Source of the DNA: Candidatus Rokuibacteriota bacterium
GTDB taxonomy: Bacteria > Methylomirabilota > Methylomirabilia > Rokubacteriales > CSP1-6
NCBI GenBank assembly: GCA_016184365.1
Contig: JACPCW010000072.1
Coordinates: forward strand, 1 to 64,000
DNA length: 64,000 nt
Direction: 5' to 3'
The position numbers and the translations under genes are program-made. Positions 1-12,800 of this stretch are shown here, in pieces. Positions within the stretch are counted from its first letter, which is position 1. Each line of letters begins with the position of its first letter. The notes under the pieces were generated by a model, which had not been told where the DNA came from, searched no databases, and was given only the letters and a program-made list of their open reading frames with translations.

Positions 1-7
1 GCGACAC

Positions 8-158
8 GACCGCGAGCGGTGGGCGGAGGGTCGCTCCGGGATTCCGCGAGCGACTGCCCGCTCGGCGATGCTCACGGATGGAATCACGATGGTTCGCGCG
101 CAGGCGAGGGTAGGGCCCACGGAGTCCCGGAGCGACCCTCCGCCCACCACTCGCGGTC
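8..158. repeat. Long inverted repeat, copy 1
   Basis: The arms at 8-41 and 125-158 (34 bases each) are complementary with one mismatch (c17 against a149) and enclose an 83-base loop. The arm holds the string TCGCTCCGGGATTCCG, which recurs with few changes in the second inverted repeat at 243-387, so the two are probably diverged copies of one element. I see no convincing protein in it. The function is unknown: a mobile non-autonomous element, a structured RNA or a transcription-end structure are all possible. Together with copy 2 it fills the gene-free first 425 bases. Confidence 0.75.
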
Positions 159-242
159 TCCCGTGACGCGATGCCGTCTTCGCTCGCGCGCCGTCATCGT
201 GGCCGGCCATCGACACGGACATCACACCCGGCCGTCGCCGAG

Positions 243-387
243 CCGAGTGCCGGGCTGGGGATCGTTCCGGCATTCCGTTGGCTTCGATCATCGAGACCAC
301 GCGCCACCACTGAGTGCGTTCCACGGTTCTCGGCGAGCGGGCGATCCACTCCCGGAATGCCGGAGCGATCCCCAGCCCGGCGCTCGG
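243..387. repeat. Long inverted repeat, copy 2
   Basis: The arms at 243-276 and 354-387 (34 bases) pair throughout; the only two irregular positions are G-T wobbles. The loop is 77 bases. Aligned with copy 1, about 20 of 26 inner arm bases agree (GGGC.G.GG.TCG.TCCGG.ATTCCG), and the loops also look alignable around a shared CACG..GGTTC string. The wobble-type differences between arms suggest that pairing of a transcript or single strand has been kept. It sits just downstream of the convergent end of the phosphonoacetate hydrolase gene, so it could also act as a terminator. Confidence 0.75.
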
Positions 388-425
388 TTTCGGCGGCTCA
401 CGCGCGATCGCTCAGGAAAAGTGGC

Positions 426-3426
<3,001 letters not shown>

Positions 3427-3437
3427 GGCCGCCGGCG

Positions 3438-3641
3438 TCAACCGTCGTCGTCGGCTCGCGCGGCGTCCCAGGCGGTCTGGCAGGAGCGATGGAATCGGAG
3501 CGTGACGGACTCGGCGCCGAATTGCAGCTCGTACTCGGTCTCCGAGCGCGCGATGGGTTGGCCGCAGACGGCGCACGGCTGGCCGAGGCCCGGACCGGCC
3601 CATGTGCGAACGGGAGGATGCCGGCGGGCCTCGTGTAGCAT
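3438..3641 (-). CDS. Small CxxC...HxxxC protein of unknown function
   Basis: A 67-residue protein with CAVCGQPI near residue 23 and FHRSCQTAW near residue 50, which together could bind one zinc ion as in treble-clef or zinc-ribbon folds. The middle (ETEYELQFGAESVTLRFH) looks like a beta hairpin between the ligand pairs. Its start codon at 3641 lies only two bases from the GTG start of the divergent kinase gene, so the two promoters must overlap the coding regions. No enzymatic role can be read from it. Confidence 0.65.
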   Translation of the reverse strand: MLHEARRHPPVRTWAGPGLGQPCAVCGQPIARSETEYELQFGAESVTLRFHRSCQTAWDAARADDDG

Positions 3642-3643
3642 GA

Positions 3644-5935
3644 GTGCCGTCGCACCGACCCATGCATGACGCGGCCGTGCTGTCAGCGATTCTCGACGCC
3701 TCCGACGATGCGATCGTCCTCACGGCGCGCGACGGGACCGTCACGTCGTGGAACCGGGCCGCGGAGCGTGTCTTCGGCTACACGGCGGCCGAGATGATCG
3801 GCTCGTCCGTCCTGCGGCTCGTTCCCGCGGACCGCCTCGCGGACGTGCAGCGGCTGCTCGAGCGCGTCGAGGCGGGCGAGCGGTTCGAGCACCTCGAGAC
3901 CGAGCGCCTCCGCAAGGACGGCCGGCTCATCCAGGTCGCGGTGACGGTGACGCCGGTGCGCGACGACGCCGGGCGCGTCACCGGCATCTGCCGGCTCGTC
4001 CGCGACATCACCGCGCGCAAGCGCACGGAGGCTCGCTTCCAGTCGCTGCTCGAGGCGGCGCCCGATGCGATCGTCATCGTCGACGCCGACGGCCGCATCG
4101 TGCTGGTGAACGTGCAGGCCGAGCGGCTCTTCGGGTACGAACGCGCCGAGCTGCTGGGCGAGCGCGTCGAGATGCTCGTGCCGCCGCGCTACCGCGGCGG
4201 GCACGCCGCCCATCGCCGCGGATTCTTCGGCGCGCCCGGGACACGCCCGATGGGCGCCGGCCTCGAGCTCTACGGGCTCAGGAAGGACGGCACGGAGTTC
4301 CCCGTCGAGATCAGCCTGTCACCGCTCGACACGGGCGCCGGCACGCTCGCCATGAGCGCGATTCGCGACATCAGCGAGCGGCGCCGCGCGGAAGCGCGGT
4401 TCCGCGGCCTCCTCGAGTCGGCGCCCGACGCGATGGTCATCGTCGATTCCACCGGCCGCATCGCGCTCGTCAACGCGCAGGCCGAGCGGCTCTTCGGGTA
4501 CGCACGCGACGAGATGCTCGGCGAGTCGGTCGAGATGCTCGTGCCCGAGCGGTATCGCGGCTCGCACGTCGGGCACCGCGGCTCGTTCTTCGCGCGTCCC
4601 GGCGTGCGGCCGATGGGCGCGGGTCTCGAGCTCTTCGGTCGCCGCCGGGACGGCACGGAGTTTCCCGTCGAGATCAGCCTCTCGCCGCTCGAGACGGCCG
4701 AGGGACCGCTCGTCGCCAGCGCGATCCGCGACATCACCGACCGCAAGCGCGCCGAGGCCGAGCGGGCGCGGTTGATCCGCGAGCGGGCGGCGCGCGAAGA
4801 GGCCGAGGCGGCGAACCGGCTGAAGGACGAGTTTCTCGTCACGCTCTCGCACGAGCTCCGGACCCCGCTCAACGCGGTGCTGGGCTGGACCAGCCTCCTG
4901 CGGCACAGCCTGCAGGATCCCGAGGCGGAGCGCGCGCTCTCCACGATCGAGCGGAACGCGCGCACGCTCGTCCAGCTCATCGAGGACCTGCTCGACGTCT
5001 CGCGCGTCATCACCGGGAAGCTTCGCCTGGAGATGCGGTCCGTCGACCTCGGACGCGTCGTCGACGCGGCCGTCGACGTCGTCCGGCCCACGGCCGACGC
5101 CAAGGGCATCGCGCTGTCCACGACGACCCAGCCCAGCGTGTCGCCGGTCGCCGGCGATCCCGACCGCCTGCAGCAGGCGGTGTGGAACGTGCTGTCGAAC
5201 GCCGTGAAGTTCACGCCGGCCGGCGGGCGGATCACCGTGCGCGTCGAACAGCATGGCCGCGAGGTGCACGCGGTCGTCGCGGACACCGGGCAGGGCATCG
5301 AGCGGGATTTCCTGCCGCACGTCTTCGACCGGTTCCGGCAGGCGGATTCGAGCATCACGCGGGCGCAGGGCGGTCTCGGCCTCGGCCTGGCGATCGTGCG
5401 TCACCTCGTCGAGATGCACGGCGGCCGCGTCACGGCGGACAGCCGGGGACCGGGCCAGGGCTCGACGTTCACGATCGCGCTGCCCGTGCCGCTGGCTGCG
5501 GGCGCGCCGGACGTGGCGCCTCGCGAACCGGTCGCGGCCGGCGACCGGCTCGATGGCGTCCGGGTCGTCGTGGTCGACGACCGCGCCGACGAGCGCGAGC
5601 TCTTCCGAACGATCCTCGCCAATCGCGGCGCCGACGTGCGCGTGGCCGCCGACGTGCCGGAGGCGCTCGCCGCGCTCGCCGAGTTCGACGCGCACGTGCT
5701 GGTGAGCGACATCGCGATGCCGGGCGAGGACGGGTACGTCCTGCTCGAGCGCGTGCGGCGTCTCGCCGGCCCGGTGGGGCAGGTGCCGGCCGTCGCGGTG
5801 ACCGCGCACGCCCGCATGGAAGACCATGATCGCGCCGTGCGCGCGGGGTTCGATCAGTACGTCCCGAAGCCGATCGAGCCGCGCCGCCTCGTCGACGTCG
5901 TCGCCCGCCTCGCGCGCGAAGCGCCGCGGGCCTGA
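3644..5935 (+). CDS. Hybrid sensor histidine kinase, PAS-PAS-PAS-HisKA-HATPase-REC
   Basis: A soluble 763-residue sensor kinase. Three PAS domains lie at about 10-130, 130-255 and 255-375. Then come HisKA with the phospho-accepting H403 in [13 protein letters not shown], the ATPase domain ([31 protein letters not shown]), and a receiver from about 640 with DD near the start and the acceptor D in [15 protein letters not shown]2 and PAS3 are almost the same sequence (both contain [20 protein letters not shown] and [14 protein letters not shown]), a recent internal duplication. There are no membrane segments, so the signal is probably cytoplasmic (redox, oxygen or a small ligand). The start is GTG at 3644 or, equally possible, ATG at 3662. 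Confidence 0.92.
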   Translation: MPSHRPMHDAAVLSAILDASDDAIVLTARDGTVTSWNRAAERVFGYTAAEMIGSSVLRLVPADRLADVQRLLERVEAGERFEHLETERLRKDGRLIQVAVTVTPVRDDAGRVTGICRLVRDITARKRTEARFQSLLEAAPDAIVIVDADGRIVLVNVQAERLFGYERAELLGERVEMLVPPRYRGGHAAHRRGFFGAPGTRPMGAGLELYGLRKDGTEFPVEISLSPLDTGAGTLAMSAIRDISERRRAEARFRGLLESAPDAMVIVDSTGRIALVNAQAERLFGYARDEMLGESVEMLVPERYRGSHVGHRGSFFARPGVRPMGAGLELFGRRRDGTEFPVEISLSPLETAEGPLVASAIRDITDRKRAEAERARLIRERAAREEAEAANRLKDEFLVTLSHELRTPLNAVLGWTSLLRHSLQDPEAERALSTIERNARTLVQLIEDLLDVSRVITGKLRLEMRSVDLGRVVDAAVDVVRPTADAKGIALSTTTQPSVSPVAGDPDRLQQAVWNVLSNAVKFTPAGGRITVRVEQHGREVHAVVADTGQGIERDFLPHVFDRFRQADSSITRAQGGLGLGLAIVRHLVEMHGGRVTADSRGPGQGSTFTIALPVPLAAGAPDVAPREPVAAGDRLDGVRVVVVDDRADERELFRTILANRGADVRVAADVPEALAALAEFDAHVLVSDIAMPGEDGYVLLERVRRLAGPVGQVPAVAVTAHARMEDHDRAVRAGFDQYVPKPIEPRRLVDVVARLAREAPRA

Positions 5936-5948
5936 GCGGCGAGCCGCC

Positions 5949-6950
5949 GTGCCCGACCGCACGCTCGCGGCGTTCGACTATCACACCGAAGGCGAGCCGA
6001 TGCGCATCGTGCACGCCGGCGGGCCCGCCGTCGGCGGTGACTCGATGCTCGAGCGGAGCCGGGACTTCGCGCGCCGGCACGACGAGGTGCGGCGCCTGGT
6101 GCTCGACGAGCCGCGCGGACACGCGGCGATGTGCGCGGCGTTCCTGACGCCGCCGTGCGAGCCCGCCGCGGACCGCGGCGTGATCTTCGTCGAGCCGCTC
6201 GGCGTCGTGCACATGTGCGGGCACGGCACGATCGCGATTGCGACGATGCTCGTCGAGACGGGCGCCGTGCCGCGCGTCGAGCCGGAGACCCGCGTGACGC
6301 TCGACACCGCCGCCGGGCTCGTCACCGCGCGCGTGCACGTCCGCGGCGATCGGGTGGCCGGCGTCACCATCACGAACGTGCCGTCGTATTCCGCGCGGCT
6401 CGATGCCAAGGTCGACGTGCCCGGCCTCGGCCCGGTGACGTTCGATCTCGCGTACGGCGGCCACTTCTACGCGCTCGTCGAAGCGCGACCGCTCGGCCTC
6501 ACGCTCGAGCCCGGCGAGGCGGCGCGGCTCGTCGAGACGGGTGAGCGGCTTCGCGCTGCGATCGAAGCGGCGACCGACCTCAGGCACCCGGAGGGCGAGC
6601 AGTCACGCGGACTCCTCTACATCCAGTTCTACGGTCCGCCCGCGCGTCCCGACGCGCACCTGCGCAACGCCGTCGTCGTGGCGCCGGCGGCGCTCGACCG
6701 CTCGCCGTGCGGTACCGGGACGTCGGCGCGGCTCGCGAATCTCCACGCGCGCGGCCGGCTCCGTCCGGGTGAGCCGTTCGTGCACGAGTCGATCATCGGC
6801 ACGGTGTTCGAGGGCCGCATCGCGGGCGTCACGCGCGTGGGGCCGTACGAGGCGGTCATCCCGGAGATTCGCGGCCGCGCGTGGCTGTCGGGCGTGAATC
6901 AGCTCATCGTGCGCGACGACGATCCGTTCCCCGGCGGGTTCCGGCTGTGA
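5949..6950 (+). CDS. Proline racemase family protein, probably 4-hydroxyproline epimerase or proline racemase
   Basis: A 333-residue enzyme of the proline racemase superfamily, which inverts the alpha carbon of proline or hydroxyproline by a two-base mechanism. Both catalytic cysteines are present: the first in HMCGHGTIA (about residue 91) and the second in RSPCGTGTSA (about residue 257). The dehydratase branch (trans-3-hydroxyproline dehydratase) lacks the first one, so epimerase or racemase activity is favoured. The family opening DYHTEGEPMRIV is at residues 10-21. The frame is open further upstream, but that part overlaps the kinase end; GTG at 5949, 14 bases after the kinase stop, fits the family start. 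The gene is probably co-transcribed with the kinase. Confidence 0.88.
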   Translation: MPDRTLAAFDYHTEGEPMRIVHAGGPAVGGDSMLERSRDFARRHDEVRRLVLDEPRGHAAMCAAFLTPPCEPAADRGVIFVEPLGVVHMCGHGTIAIATMLVETGAVPRVEPETRVTLDTAAGLVTARVHVRGDRVAGVTITNVPSYSARLDAKVDVPGLGPVTFDLAYGGHFYALVEARPLGLTLEPGEAARLVETGERLRAAIEAATDLRHPEGEQSRGLLYIQFYGPPARPDAHLRNAVVVAPAALDRSPCGTGTSARLANLHARGRLRPGEPFVHESIIGTVFEGRIAGVTRVGPYEAVIPEIRGRAWLSGVNQLIVRDDDPFPGGFRL

Positions 6951-7034
6951 GCCGTCGGTTGGATGACGCCAGCCGCCGGATCGATCTGGCTCGGCGTGCT
7001 CCGCCGGCGCGCCGGTGGACGCGAGCGCGACCGA

Positions 7035-7493
7035 CTACGCCGACTCGCGGCGGGGTTCGCGGCGCGTCGTCCACATCGCGAGGACCGTGTCGAGCAGCTG
7101 ATCGGGCAGGCACGGCTTGATCAGATAGGCGTCGCAGCCGGCGTCGCGGGCCGTCTTCTCGGTGCCGCGGAAGGCGTGGCCGGTGAGCGCGATGACGATG
7201 ACGTCGCGGGTCGCGGGCTCCGCCTTCAGCGCGCGCGTCGCCTGCCAGCCGTCGGTGCCCGGCATCGTCAGATCCATCACGACGACGTCCGGCCGCACCG
7301 CGCGCGCGACCGTCAGCGCGTCGTCGCCGTTCGACGCCGTGACCGTGCGCACGCCCTTGTGGCCGAAGTACGTGCTGTAGATGTCACGGCTGTCGGCGTT
7401 GTCGTCGACGATCATGACCAGGGGGGTATCGGGCGGATCGTGCTGCCGGAGCGAAGTCTGAGGTATCACGTGGTGGGTCGTTACGCAGCACAT
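7035..7493 (-). CDS. Stand-alone response regulator receiver domain
   Basis: A single receiver domain, with VMIVDDNADSRD (acidic pair), the phospho-acceptor D in VVVMDLTMPGTDGW, the conserved threonine in IALTGHA and the lysine in LIKPCLP. No output domain follows, so it would work in a phosphorelay or by protein contact, possibly with one of the hybrid kinases nearby. The N-terminal 25 residues before the domain are not family-like; a GTG at 7469 is an alternative start. It is convergent with the racemase gene. Confidence 0.85.
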   Translation of the reverse strand: MCCVTTHHVIPQTSLRQHDPPDTPLVMIVDDNADSRDIYSTYFGHKGVRTVTASNGDDALTVARAVRPDVVVMDLTMPGTDGWQATRALKAEPATRDVIVIALTGHAFRGTEKTARDAGCDAYLIKPCLPDQLLDTVLAMWTTRREPRRESA

Positions 7494-7692
7494 CGCATGC
7501 CGGAGTGCGTTCTCAGCGTTTACGCCCGTCTGAGACGCCCGGGACGGTACGAGGGAGCCCCAAGCCTGCGACTTTTATTCTCTCGCGCGCCGGGACGTCA
7601 GGCGGCGGTCACGTCCCGGTGCGGCGGCGCGTGGACGGCACGGTCGCAAGCGGCGTGCCCGTGACGTTCATGCAAACGGCGGCTACATGCGG

Positions 7693-8109
7693 TTACACGT
7701 CCCACTGCGCGATGACCGCCCAGCGGTCGGTCGCGTCGGCGACTTCGGCGACGATCCACGGATCCGCCTGCTGCTCGCGGTAGTAGGCCGGCGTGGCGAC
7801 GAGGAACTTCCCGAAGACGCCGGTCCGCAGCGCGTCGTCGTACTTCAGGAGGGCCTCGTCGGGAATGGCCTCGCGATACGCCTCGATCGGCACGAGCGCC
7901 GCGCCGCGGACGAAGCCGACGCGCCGCGGGAGCGTGTCGCCGACGCGCTGGCGCACCTCGGCGAGGGTGTAGAGCGGACCGAAGAGCAGGGCCGCCGTCT
8001 CCAGGCGCTCGCGCAGCATCTGCCCGGGCAGCGTCGTGCGGATCGCGCGCAGGCGCACCGCGCGATCGGTCGCGTCAGGACCAGCGAACGGTGCGCCCTG
8101 GTGCTCCAT
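7693..8109 (-). CDS. Conserved-looking protein of unknown function
   Basis: I do not recognise the family. The 138-residue product has no signal peptide or membrane segment. It is mixed alpha/beta with aromatic pairs (AYYREQQADPWIVAEV) and reads like a genuine soluble protein. The start at 8109 is chosen because a GGAGGT ribosome binding site lies 7 bases upstream; a GTG three codons earlier would overlap that site. The gene is divergent from the secreted protein gene at 8271. Confidence 0.6.
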   Translation of the reverse strand: MEHQGAPFAGPDATDRAVRLRAIRTTLPGQMLRERLETAALLFGPLYTLAEVRQRVGDTLPRRVGFVRGAALVPIEAYREAIPDEALLKYDDALRTGVFGKFLVATPAYYREQQADPWIVAEVADATDRWAVIAQWDV

Positions 8110-8200
8110 GCCAGACACCTCCGGCCGGCGGTCGGTGCAACGAAGTTGCCGCCGAGGTCGGCGGGTGCCGCGTCTCGTGGCGCCCGATCGCGCACGTCAC

Positions 8201-8216
8201 TGGTGCTGCACTTGCA
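8201..8216 (+). promoter_or_regulatory. Candidate sigma-54 (-24/-12) promoter
   Basis: TGGTGCTGCACTTGCA matches the -24/-12 consensus TGGCACG-N4-TTGCA at 8 of the 11 core positions, with GG at 8202-8203 and GC at 8214-8215 exactly ten bases apart. The expected start of transcription is near 8227. This leaves a leader of about 44 bases before the ATG at 8271, with a GGAGG site inside it. GG-N10-GC alone is common in DNA this GC-rich; the TTGC part raises the odds. Confidence 0.4.
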
Positions 8217-8270
8217 CGTCAGCCGTCGGGCACTGCAGCTCCATGCATGCAGGCGAGGAGGGACCCGACC

Positions 8271-8687
8271 ATGCGGCGGACCACGCGCGCGTTGTGGCTG
8301 GTGGGCGCGGCGGCCTTCGCGGGCGCCGGGGCGACGGCGATCGCGGAGACGAAGATCTCGGGAACGGTGATCCACGCCGAAGAGGGCGGACGGACGTTCG
8401 TGATGGAGGAGCTCGGCGTGGCAGGCCGGCGGGTGCGGCACGTGATCGATGCGGCGGCCGGGGCGCGGGTCGTCGAGGTCACGCGCGACCGCGGCTCGGC
8501 GGGCGGCGGTGAGTGGCCCGGCGGCTATGCCGAGCAGCCGGCCACCGGCGTTCGCCCTGGCGATTTCGTGACCGTGACGCTCGGCGAGACGCCGGCGCGT
8601 GCGCGGACGGTCGAGATCGCGCGGGACGCGGCCGACGAGGCCGCGGCGAGCCCGGGTACGAGCGTCGACCTGCCGCCGCGCCGGTAG
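8271..8687 (+). CDS. Small exported protein of unknown function
   Basis: 138 residues with an N-terminal signal peptide: RR at positions 2-3, a hydrophobic core ALWLVGAAAFAGAGATAIA and a likely cut after AIA or AEA. The mature part is about 110 residues and probably beta-rich (ISGTVIHAEEGGRTFVMEEL, GDFVTVTLGE), resembling small OB-like periplasmic proteins that bind metals or sense redox state. This last point is inference. The ATG at 8271 has a GAGGAGGG ribosome site just upstream. It precedes the copper-related gene remnants and the SCO1-like gene, so a periplasmic role there is possible. Confidence 0.7.
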   Translation: MRRTTRALWLVGAAAFAGAGATAIAETKISGTVIHAEEGGRTFVMEELGVAGRRVRHVIDAAAGARVVEVTRDRGSAGGGEWPGGYAEQPATGVRPGDFVTVTLGETPARARTVEIARDAADEAAASPGTSVDLPPRR

Positions 8688-8712
8688 CGGCGCCGCCAGG
8701 TACAGTCCTGGC

Positions 8713-8938
8713 GTGCCGGCGATCGAGCTCACGTACCTGAACGGTCCGGACGTCGAGCGTCTCGCGCTCGTCGTGCCGTACGGCACCATGAGCGCGGCTG
8801 TCGGAGAAGAACCTGCACGCGGAGCTCGGCCAGATCGTGGCGGGCCGGCGGCCCGGGCGCCAGCGCGGGGACGAGACCGTCCTGTTCTGGCACCGCGGGC
8901 TCAGCCTGACGGACATCGCGCTCGGCGCGGCGATGCTG
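8713..8938 (+). pseudogene. Remnant of ornithine cyclodeaminase/mu-crystallin gene
   Basis: Three separate pieces of an ornithine cyclodeaminase-type protein survive. The N-terminal piece AIELTYLNGPDVERLAL starts at GTG 8713. It is joined directly to VVPYGTMSA, a late motif of the family. From about 8801, in a different frame, comes the C-terminal piece SEKNLHAELGQIVAGRRPGR followed by DETVLFWHRGLSLTDIA. Some 250 residues, including the NAD-binding core, are missing, and there is a frameshift between the pieces. The last piece continues in frame into a multicopper oxidase tail. The family assignment of the short N-terminal piece is less certain than that of the C-terminal one. Confidence 0.6.
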
Positions 8939-9151
8939 CATCTCGAGGAGTTTTACATCCTGTCGCGCGACGGTGCGCTGCCGCCGGCGGTCGAGCGCGG
9001 CCGCAAGGACGTCGTCCGCCTGCGGCCGTTCGAGACGATCCGCGTCTTCATCCGCTTCCGCGATTTCACCGGACCGTACCCGCTGCACTGCCACAACATC
9101 GTCCACGAGGACCACGGCATGATGCTCCGGTGGGACGTCGTGCGCGCCTGA
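8933..9151 (+). pseudogene. C-terminal fragment of a multicopper oxidase
   Basis: From HLEEFYILSRDG the frame encodes only the last 70 residues of a multicopper oxidase (cupredoxin domain). It includes the copper-binding run HCHNIVHEDHGMM, with all the type 1 and type 3 ligands expected there. The first two cupredoxin domains are absent, so oxidase activity is not possible from this piece alone. The fragment is fused in frame to the cyclodeaminase remnant upstream. It lies 5 bases before the SCO1-like gene, which suggests the intact ancestor formed a copper-handling operon with it. Confidence 0.65.
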
Positions 9152-9156
9152 GCGTC

Positions 9157-9678
9157 ATGGCGCAGTCCGGGGCCGCCTACTTCCCGAACGTTCCGCTGAT
9201 CACGCACGAAGGGCGCCGCGTGCGGTTCTACGACGACGTGCTGCGCGACCGGTTCGTCGTGGTGAGCTTCATGTACGCCTCGTGCGCCCAGCTCTGTCCG
9301 ATGGTCACGGCGAATCTCGTGCGCGTGAAGCGGCTGCTCGGCGGGCGGGTCGGTCGCGACGTCTTCTTCTACTCGATCACCCTGCGCCCGGCCACCGACA
9401 CGCCGGAGGTCCTCCGCCGATATGCGACCGCGCACGGCACCGGCGCAGGTTGGTGGTTCCTCACCGGCGCGGCGGCCGACATCGACCTCGTCCGCCGGCG
9501 GCTCGGCGCCGTCGATCGCGACCCGATCGCCGACGCGCAGGCCGCGCGGCACACCGGCATGGTGCGGTACGGCAACGAAGCGCTCGAGCGCTGGGGCGGG
9601 TGCCCCGGCGAGGCGAGCGCGACGTGGATCGCCCGCGCGATCACGTCGATCATGCCGGCGCCGCGCGTCGCGGGCTGA
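9157..9678 (+). CDS. SCO1/SenC/PrrC family copper or thiol protein
   Basis: A 173-residue thioredoxin-fold protein with the CxxxC metal site in SCAQLCPMVT (preceded by FVVVSFMYA) and a conserved-type phenylalanine/tyrosine run DVFFYSITLRPATDTPEVL. The third copper ligand, a histidine in the C-terminal half, is probably that in AARHTGMVRYG. SCO proteins deliver copper to cytochrome oxidase CuA or reduce its cysteines. No signal peptide or membrane anchor is visible at the N-terminus (MAQSGAAYFPNVPL), which is odd for a protein expected outside the cytoplasm and may reflect 5' loss in this degenerate region. Confidence 0.78.
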   Translation: MAQSGAAYFPNVPLITHEGRRVRFYDDVLRDRFVVVSFMYASCAQLCPMVTANLVRVKRLLGGRVGRDVFFYSITLRPATDTPEVLRRYATAHGTGAGWWFLTGAAADIDLVRRRLGAVDRDPIADAQAARHTGMVRYGNEALERWGGCPGEASATWIARAITSIMPAPRVAG

Positions 9679-9838
9679 GGCGCGACACGCGCTTCAGCAC
9701 TCCAGGAATTTCATCGTGCAGGCCTCCTGACGGCAAGGGTTGCAAGACGAATGCGCGCGAGTCGCGAAAGCGCGCGAAAACTCGGGCGGGCGTGCGCGGG
9801 ACTCACCGGCACACGTCCTGCAGGAGCGGTGCACGGCG

Positions 9839-9858
9839 CCGGGAGGGGACCCTCCCGG
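9839..9858. terminator. Short palindrome between convergent genes
   Basis: CCGGGAGGG and CCCTCCCGG face each other with two bases between. The palindrome lies in the 202-base gap between the SCO1-like gene and the convergent hybrid kinase. There is no T-run on either side, so a classical Rho-independent terminator is not certain; the position is the main argument. Confidence 0.35.
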
Positions 9859-9880
9859 GTTCGGGTCGCCCGGGCGGGTC

Positions 9881-12800
9881 TCAGGTTCGGGTCTCGCTCC
9901 CCCTCTCGGCGCCGCTTGCCGTTTCGGACTGGTCGAGCGCGGCGCGCGCCGTCTGCACGAGCGTGTCCGGCGTGAACGGCTTCGGCAGGAAGAGGCCGGC
10001 GCTCGACACGCCGTACCGGATCATCGCGTCGTCCGTGTAGCCCGACATGAACAGCACCCGCATGTCGCGTCGCCGCGGCCCGAGGTACTCGGCCAGCTCG
10101 CGGCCGCTCATGCCGGGCATCACGGCGTCGGTCAGGAGCAGGTGGATGGGCGCGGCGTGCTCGGCGGCGACGCGGATGGCTTCGTCGCCGTCGCGCGCGG
10201 TCAGGACGTGGAAGCCCTGGTGCTCGAGAATCTCGCGCGCGAGCTCGCGCACCTCGTCCTCGTCCTCCGCGATCAGGATCGTCTCCGATCCGCGCGGGCG
10301 CGCGACCGGCCGGTCGGCGGCGGTGTCGCCGTCCATCTCGCCCGCGACGCGCGGCAGGAAGATGCGGAACGTCGAGCCGCGGCCCGGCGCGCTGTCGACG
10401 TCGATGGCGCCGCCGCTCTGCTGCACGATGCCGTAGACCATCGACAGCCCGAGGCCGCTGCCCTGTCCGACCCCTTTGGTCGTGAAGAACGGCTCGAAGA
10501 TGCGCCCGAGCGTCTGCGCATCCATGCCGGAGCCGGTGTCGTGCACCCCGAGCATGACGTAGCGCCCGGCCGGCACGCCCCGATCGCGCGTGTACGCGGC
10601 GTCCAGCTCCACGTCGCGCGTCTCGATCGTCAGACGGCCGCCGCGCGGCATCGCGTCGCGCGCGTTGACGGCGAGGTTCATGACCGCCTGCGAGACGCGG
10701 CCGGGATCGGCGTTGACGAGACCGATCGGCATCTGCGTGCGCAGCACGAGCTCGACGTCTTCGCCGAGGAGCCGCTGGAGCATGCCGGCCATGCCGTCGA
10801 CCACGCCCGTGAGATCGAGGAGCCGCGGCTGGAGAATCTGACGCCGGCTGAACGCGAGGAGCTGCTGCGTGAGCTCGGCGGCCCGGTTGGCGGTCTTCTG
10901 GATGAGCTCGAGCGGCTTCCGGACGGGTTCCGCTTCGACGCGGTTCAGGAGGAGCTCCGTCCGGCCGAGCATGATCGTCAATAGATTATTGAAGTCGTGC
11001 GCGATCCCGCCGGCCAGACGGCCGACCGCCTCCATCTTCTGCGACTGTGCGAGCTGTTCCTGCGCGCGCGACAGGTCGTCGAACGCGCGGCGCAGCGCGC
11101 CGGCGGCGCGCTCGGCGTCCGCGTGCGCGGCGCGCTCGCCCGCGAACAGCCGCGCGTTGCGGATCGCGACGCCGGCGTGGTCGGCCAGACGCAGCAGGAT
11201 GCCCTCGTCGCGATCGCTGAACGGCCGGTCGGCGGGATTCACGACGTAGAGAAGTCCCTCGGTCTCGCCGCCCACGGCGATCGGGACCGCCATCATCGCG
11301 ACGGCGCCGGCGTCGCGAACGGAGGGCAGGTAGTCCTTGGTGAACTCCGCGTCGGCGGCGTAGTTCGCCGTGCGCACCGGCTGGCCCGTCGCGAGGACGC
11401 GTCCGCCGAGACCCTTGCCGGTCTCGATGATGCGCCCCGCGGCCTCCGTCGTGTCCGTCGTGCCGGGGAGGAGATTCATCGCGCCGGTCTCGGGGTCGCG
11501 CATGGCGATGCGCGCGCCGGTGCTGCCGCAGAGCTCGCGGGCGCCGTCCGCGACGCGATGGAGGACGGTGTCGATGTCGAGCGCGGCGCTGATCGAGGCC
11601 GCGAGCTCCGCGACGACCTCCGCCTCGCGGCGGCGCCGCTCCGCTTCCCCGTAGAGCCGCGCGTTCTCGAGCGCGACGGCGGCCTGGTCGGCGAACGCCC
11701 GCGCGACGCGGAGGTCGTCGTCGTCGAACACGCGGCCTTCACGGTCGCCGATGACGAGCCCGCCGATGACGCGCTCGCCGACGATGAGCGGCAGGGCACA
11801 CACCGCACGGTACGAGGCGGCGCTGATGAGCGCGCGGCGGTCATCGGACATCACGATGCGGGGATCGTCCAGGACATTCGGGGTCGACACCGGCCGGCGC
11901 TCCGCGACGGCGAGGCCGACGACGCCGGTGTCTTTCGGGAAGACGAGGTCGTTGGCCGCCTCGCGGCCGGCGCCGGACATGGCCAGCGCGCCGAGCGTGC
12001 CCGTCGCCTCGTCGAGCCGGCGCACGGCGGCGAAGCGCGCGCCGAGCAGCTCACGGACGTTGTCGACGATGCGCTGCGCGACGACGGCGGGGTCGAGCGT
12101 CTCGGACAGCAGGCGCTCCACGTCCACGAGCGCGGCCATGCGTGCCGCCTCCCGCCGCGCGACGGCGTAGATGCGCGCGTTCTCGAGCGCCAGCGCCGCC
12201 TGGTTGGCGAACGCCTGGGCGAGGCGCACGTCCTCGTCGTTGAACACGCGCCCGGTGCGATCCCCGACGGCGAGCCCGCCGAACACGCGGCGCTGGACCG
12301 CGAGCGGGACGGCCAGGAGCGCGCGGTGGGTGGACTCGGCGATCCGCGCGCGCGACTCCGGCGCGTAGCGCAGGCGTTCATCGAGCAGCACGTCGGGCGC
12401 CGCCTCGGCGTGGCGATCGCGGACGGCCATGCCGACCACGCCCTGGCCCAGCTCGAGCCGCGGCGTCCAGTAGAACGTGCCGGCGGCGCCGGCCGAGATG
12501 CGCTCGGCCACGAGCGTACCGGTGCCGCGCTCGACGCGATAGAGCGCGGCGGAGCGCGCGCCGAGCAGCCGGCGGATGCTCTCGATGACGAGGTCGCTGA
12601 CGGCGGCGGAATCGAGCGTCTGCGACAGCAGTCCGCCGACTTCGGCGAGCGCCTCGGCGCGGCGCCGCCGGGCTTCGCTCTCGGCGAAGAGACGCCCGTT
12701 CTCGATGGCGATCGCCGCCTGCTGGACGACCGGCGCGAGCACGCGGCGGTCACGAGCGCCGAAGCGTGTACGCGGCGCCGTCTTGGAGAGGGAGAGCACG

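Noticed and set aside
8..387. Inverted repeats as integron attC sites
   Set aside because: The arms lack the GTTRRRY/RYYYAAC core sites, and no cassette-like genes or integrase are near.
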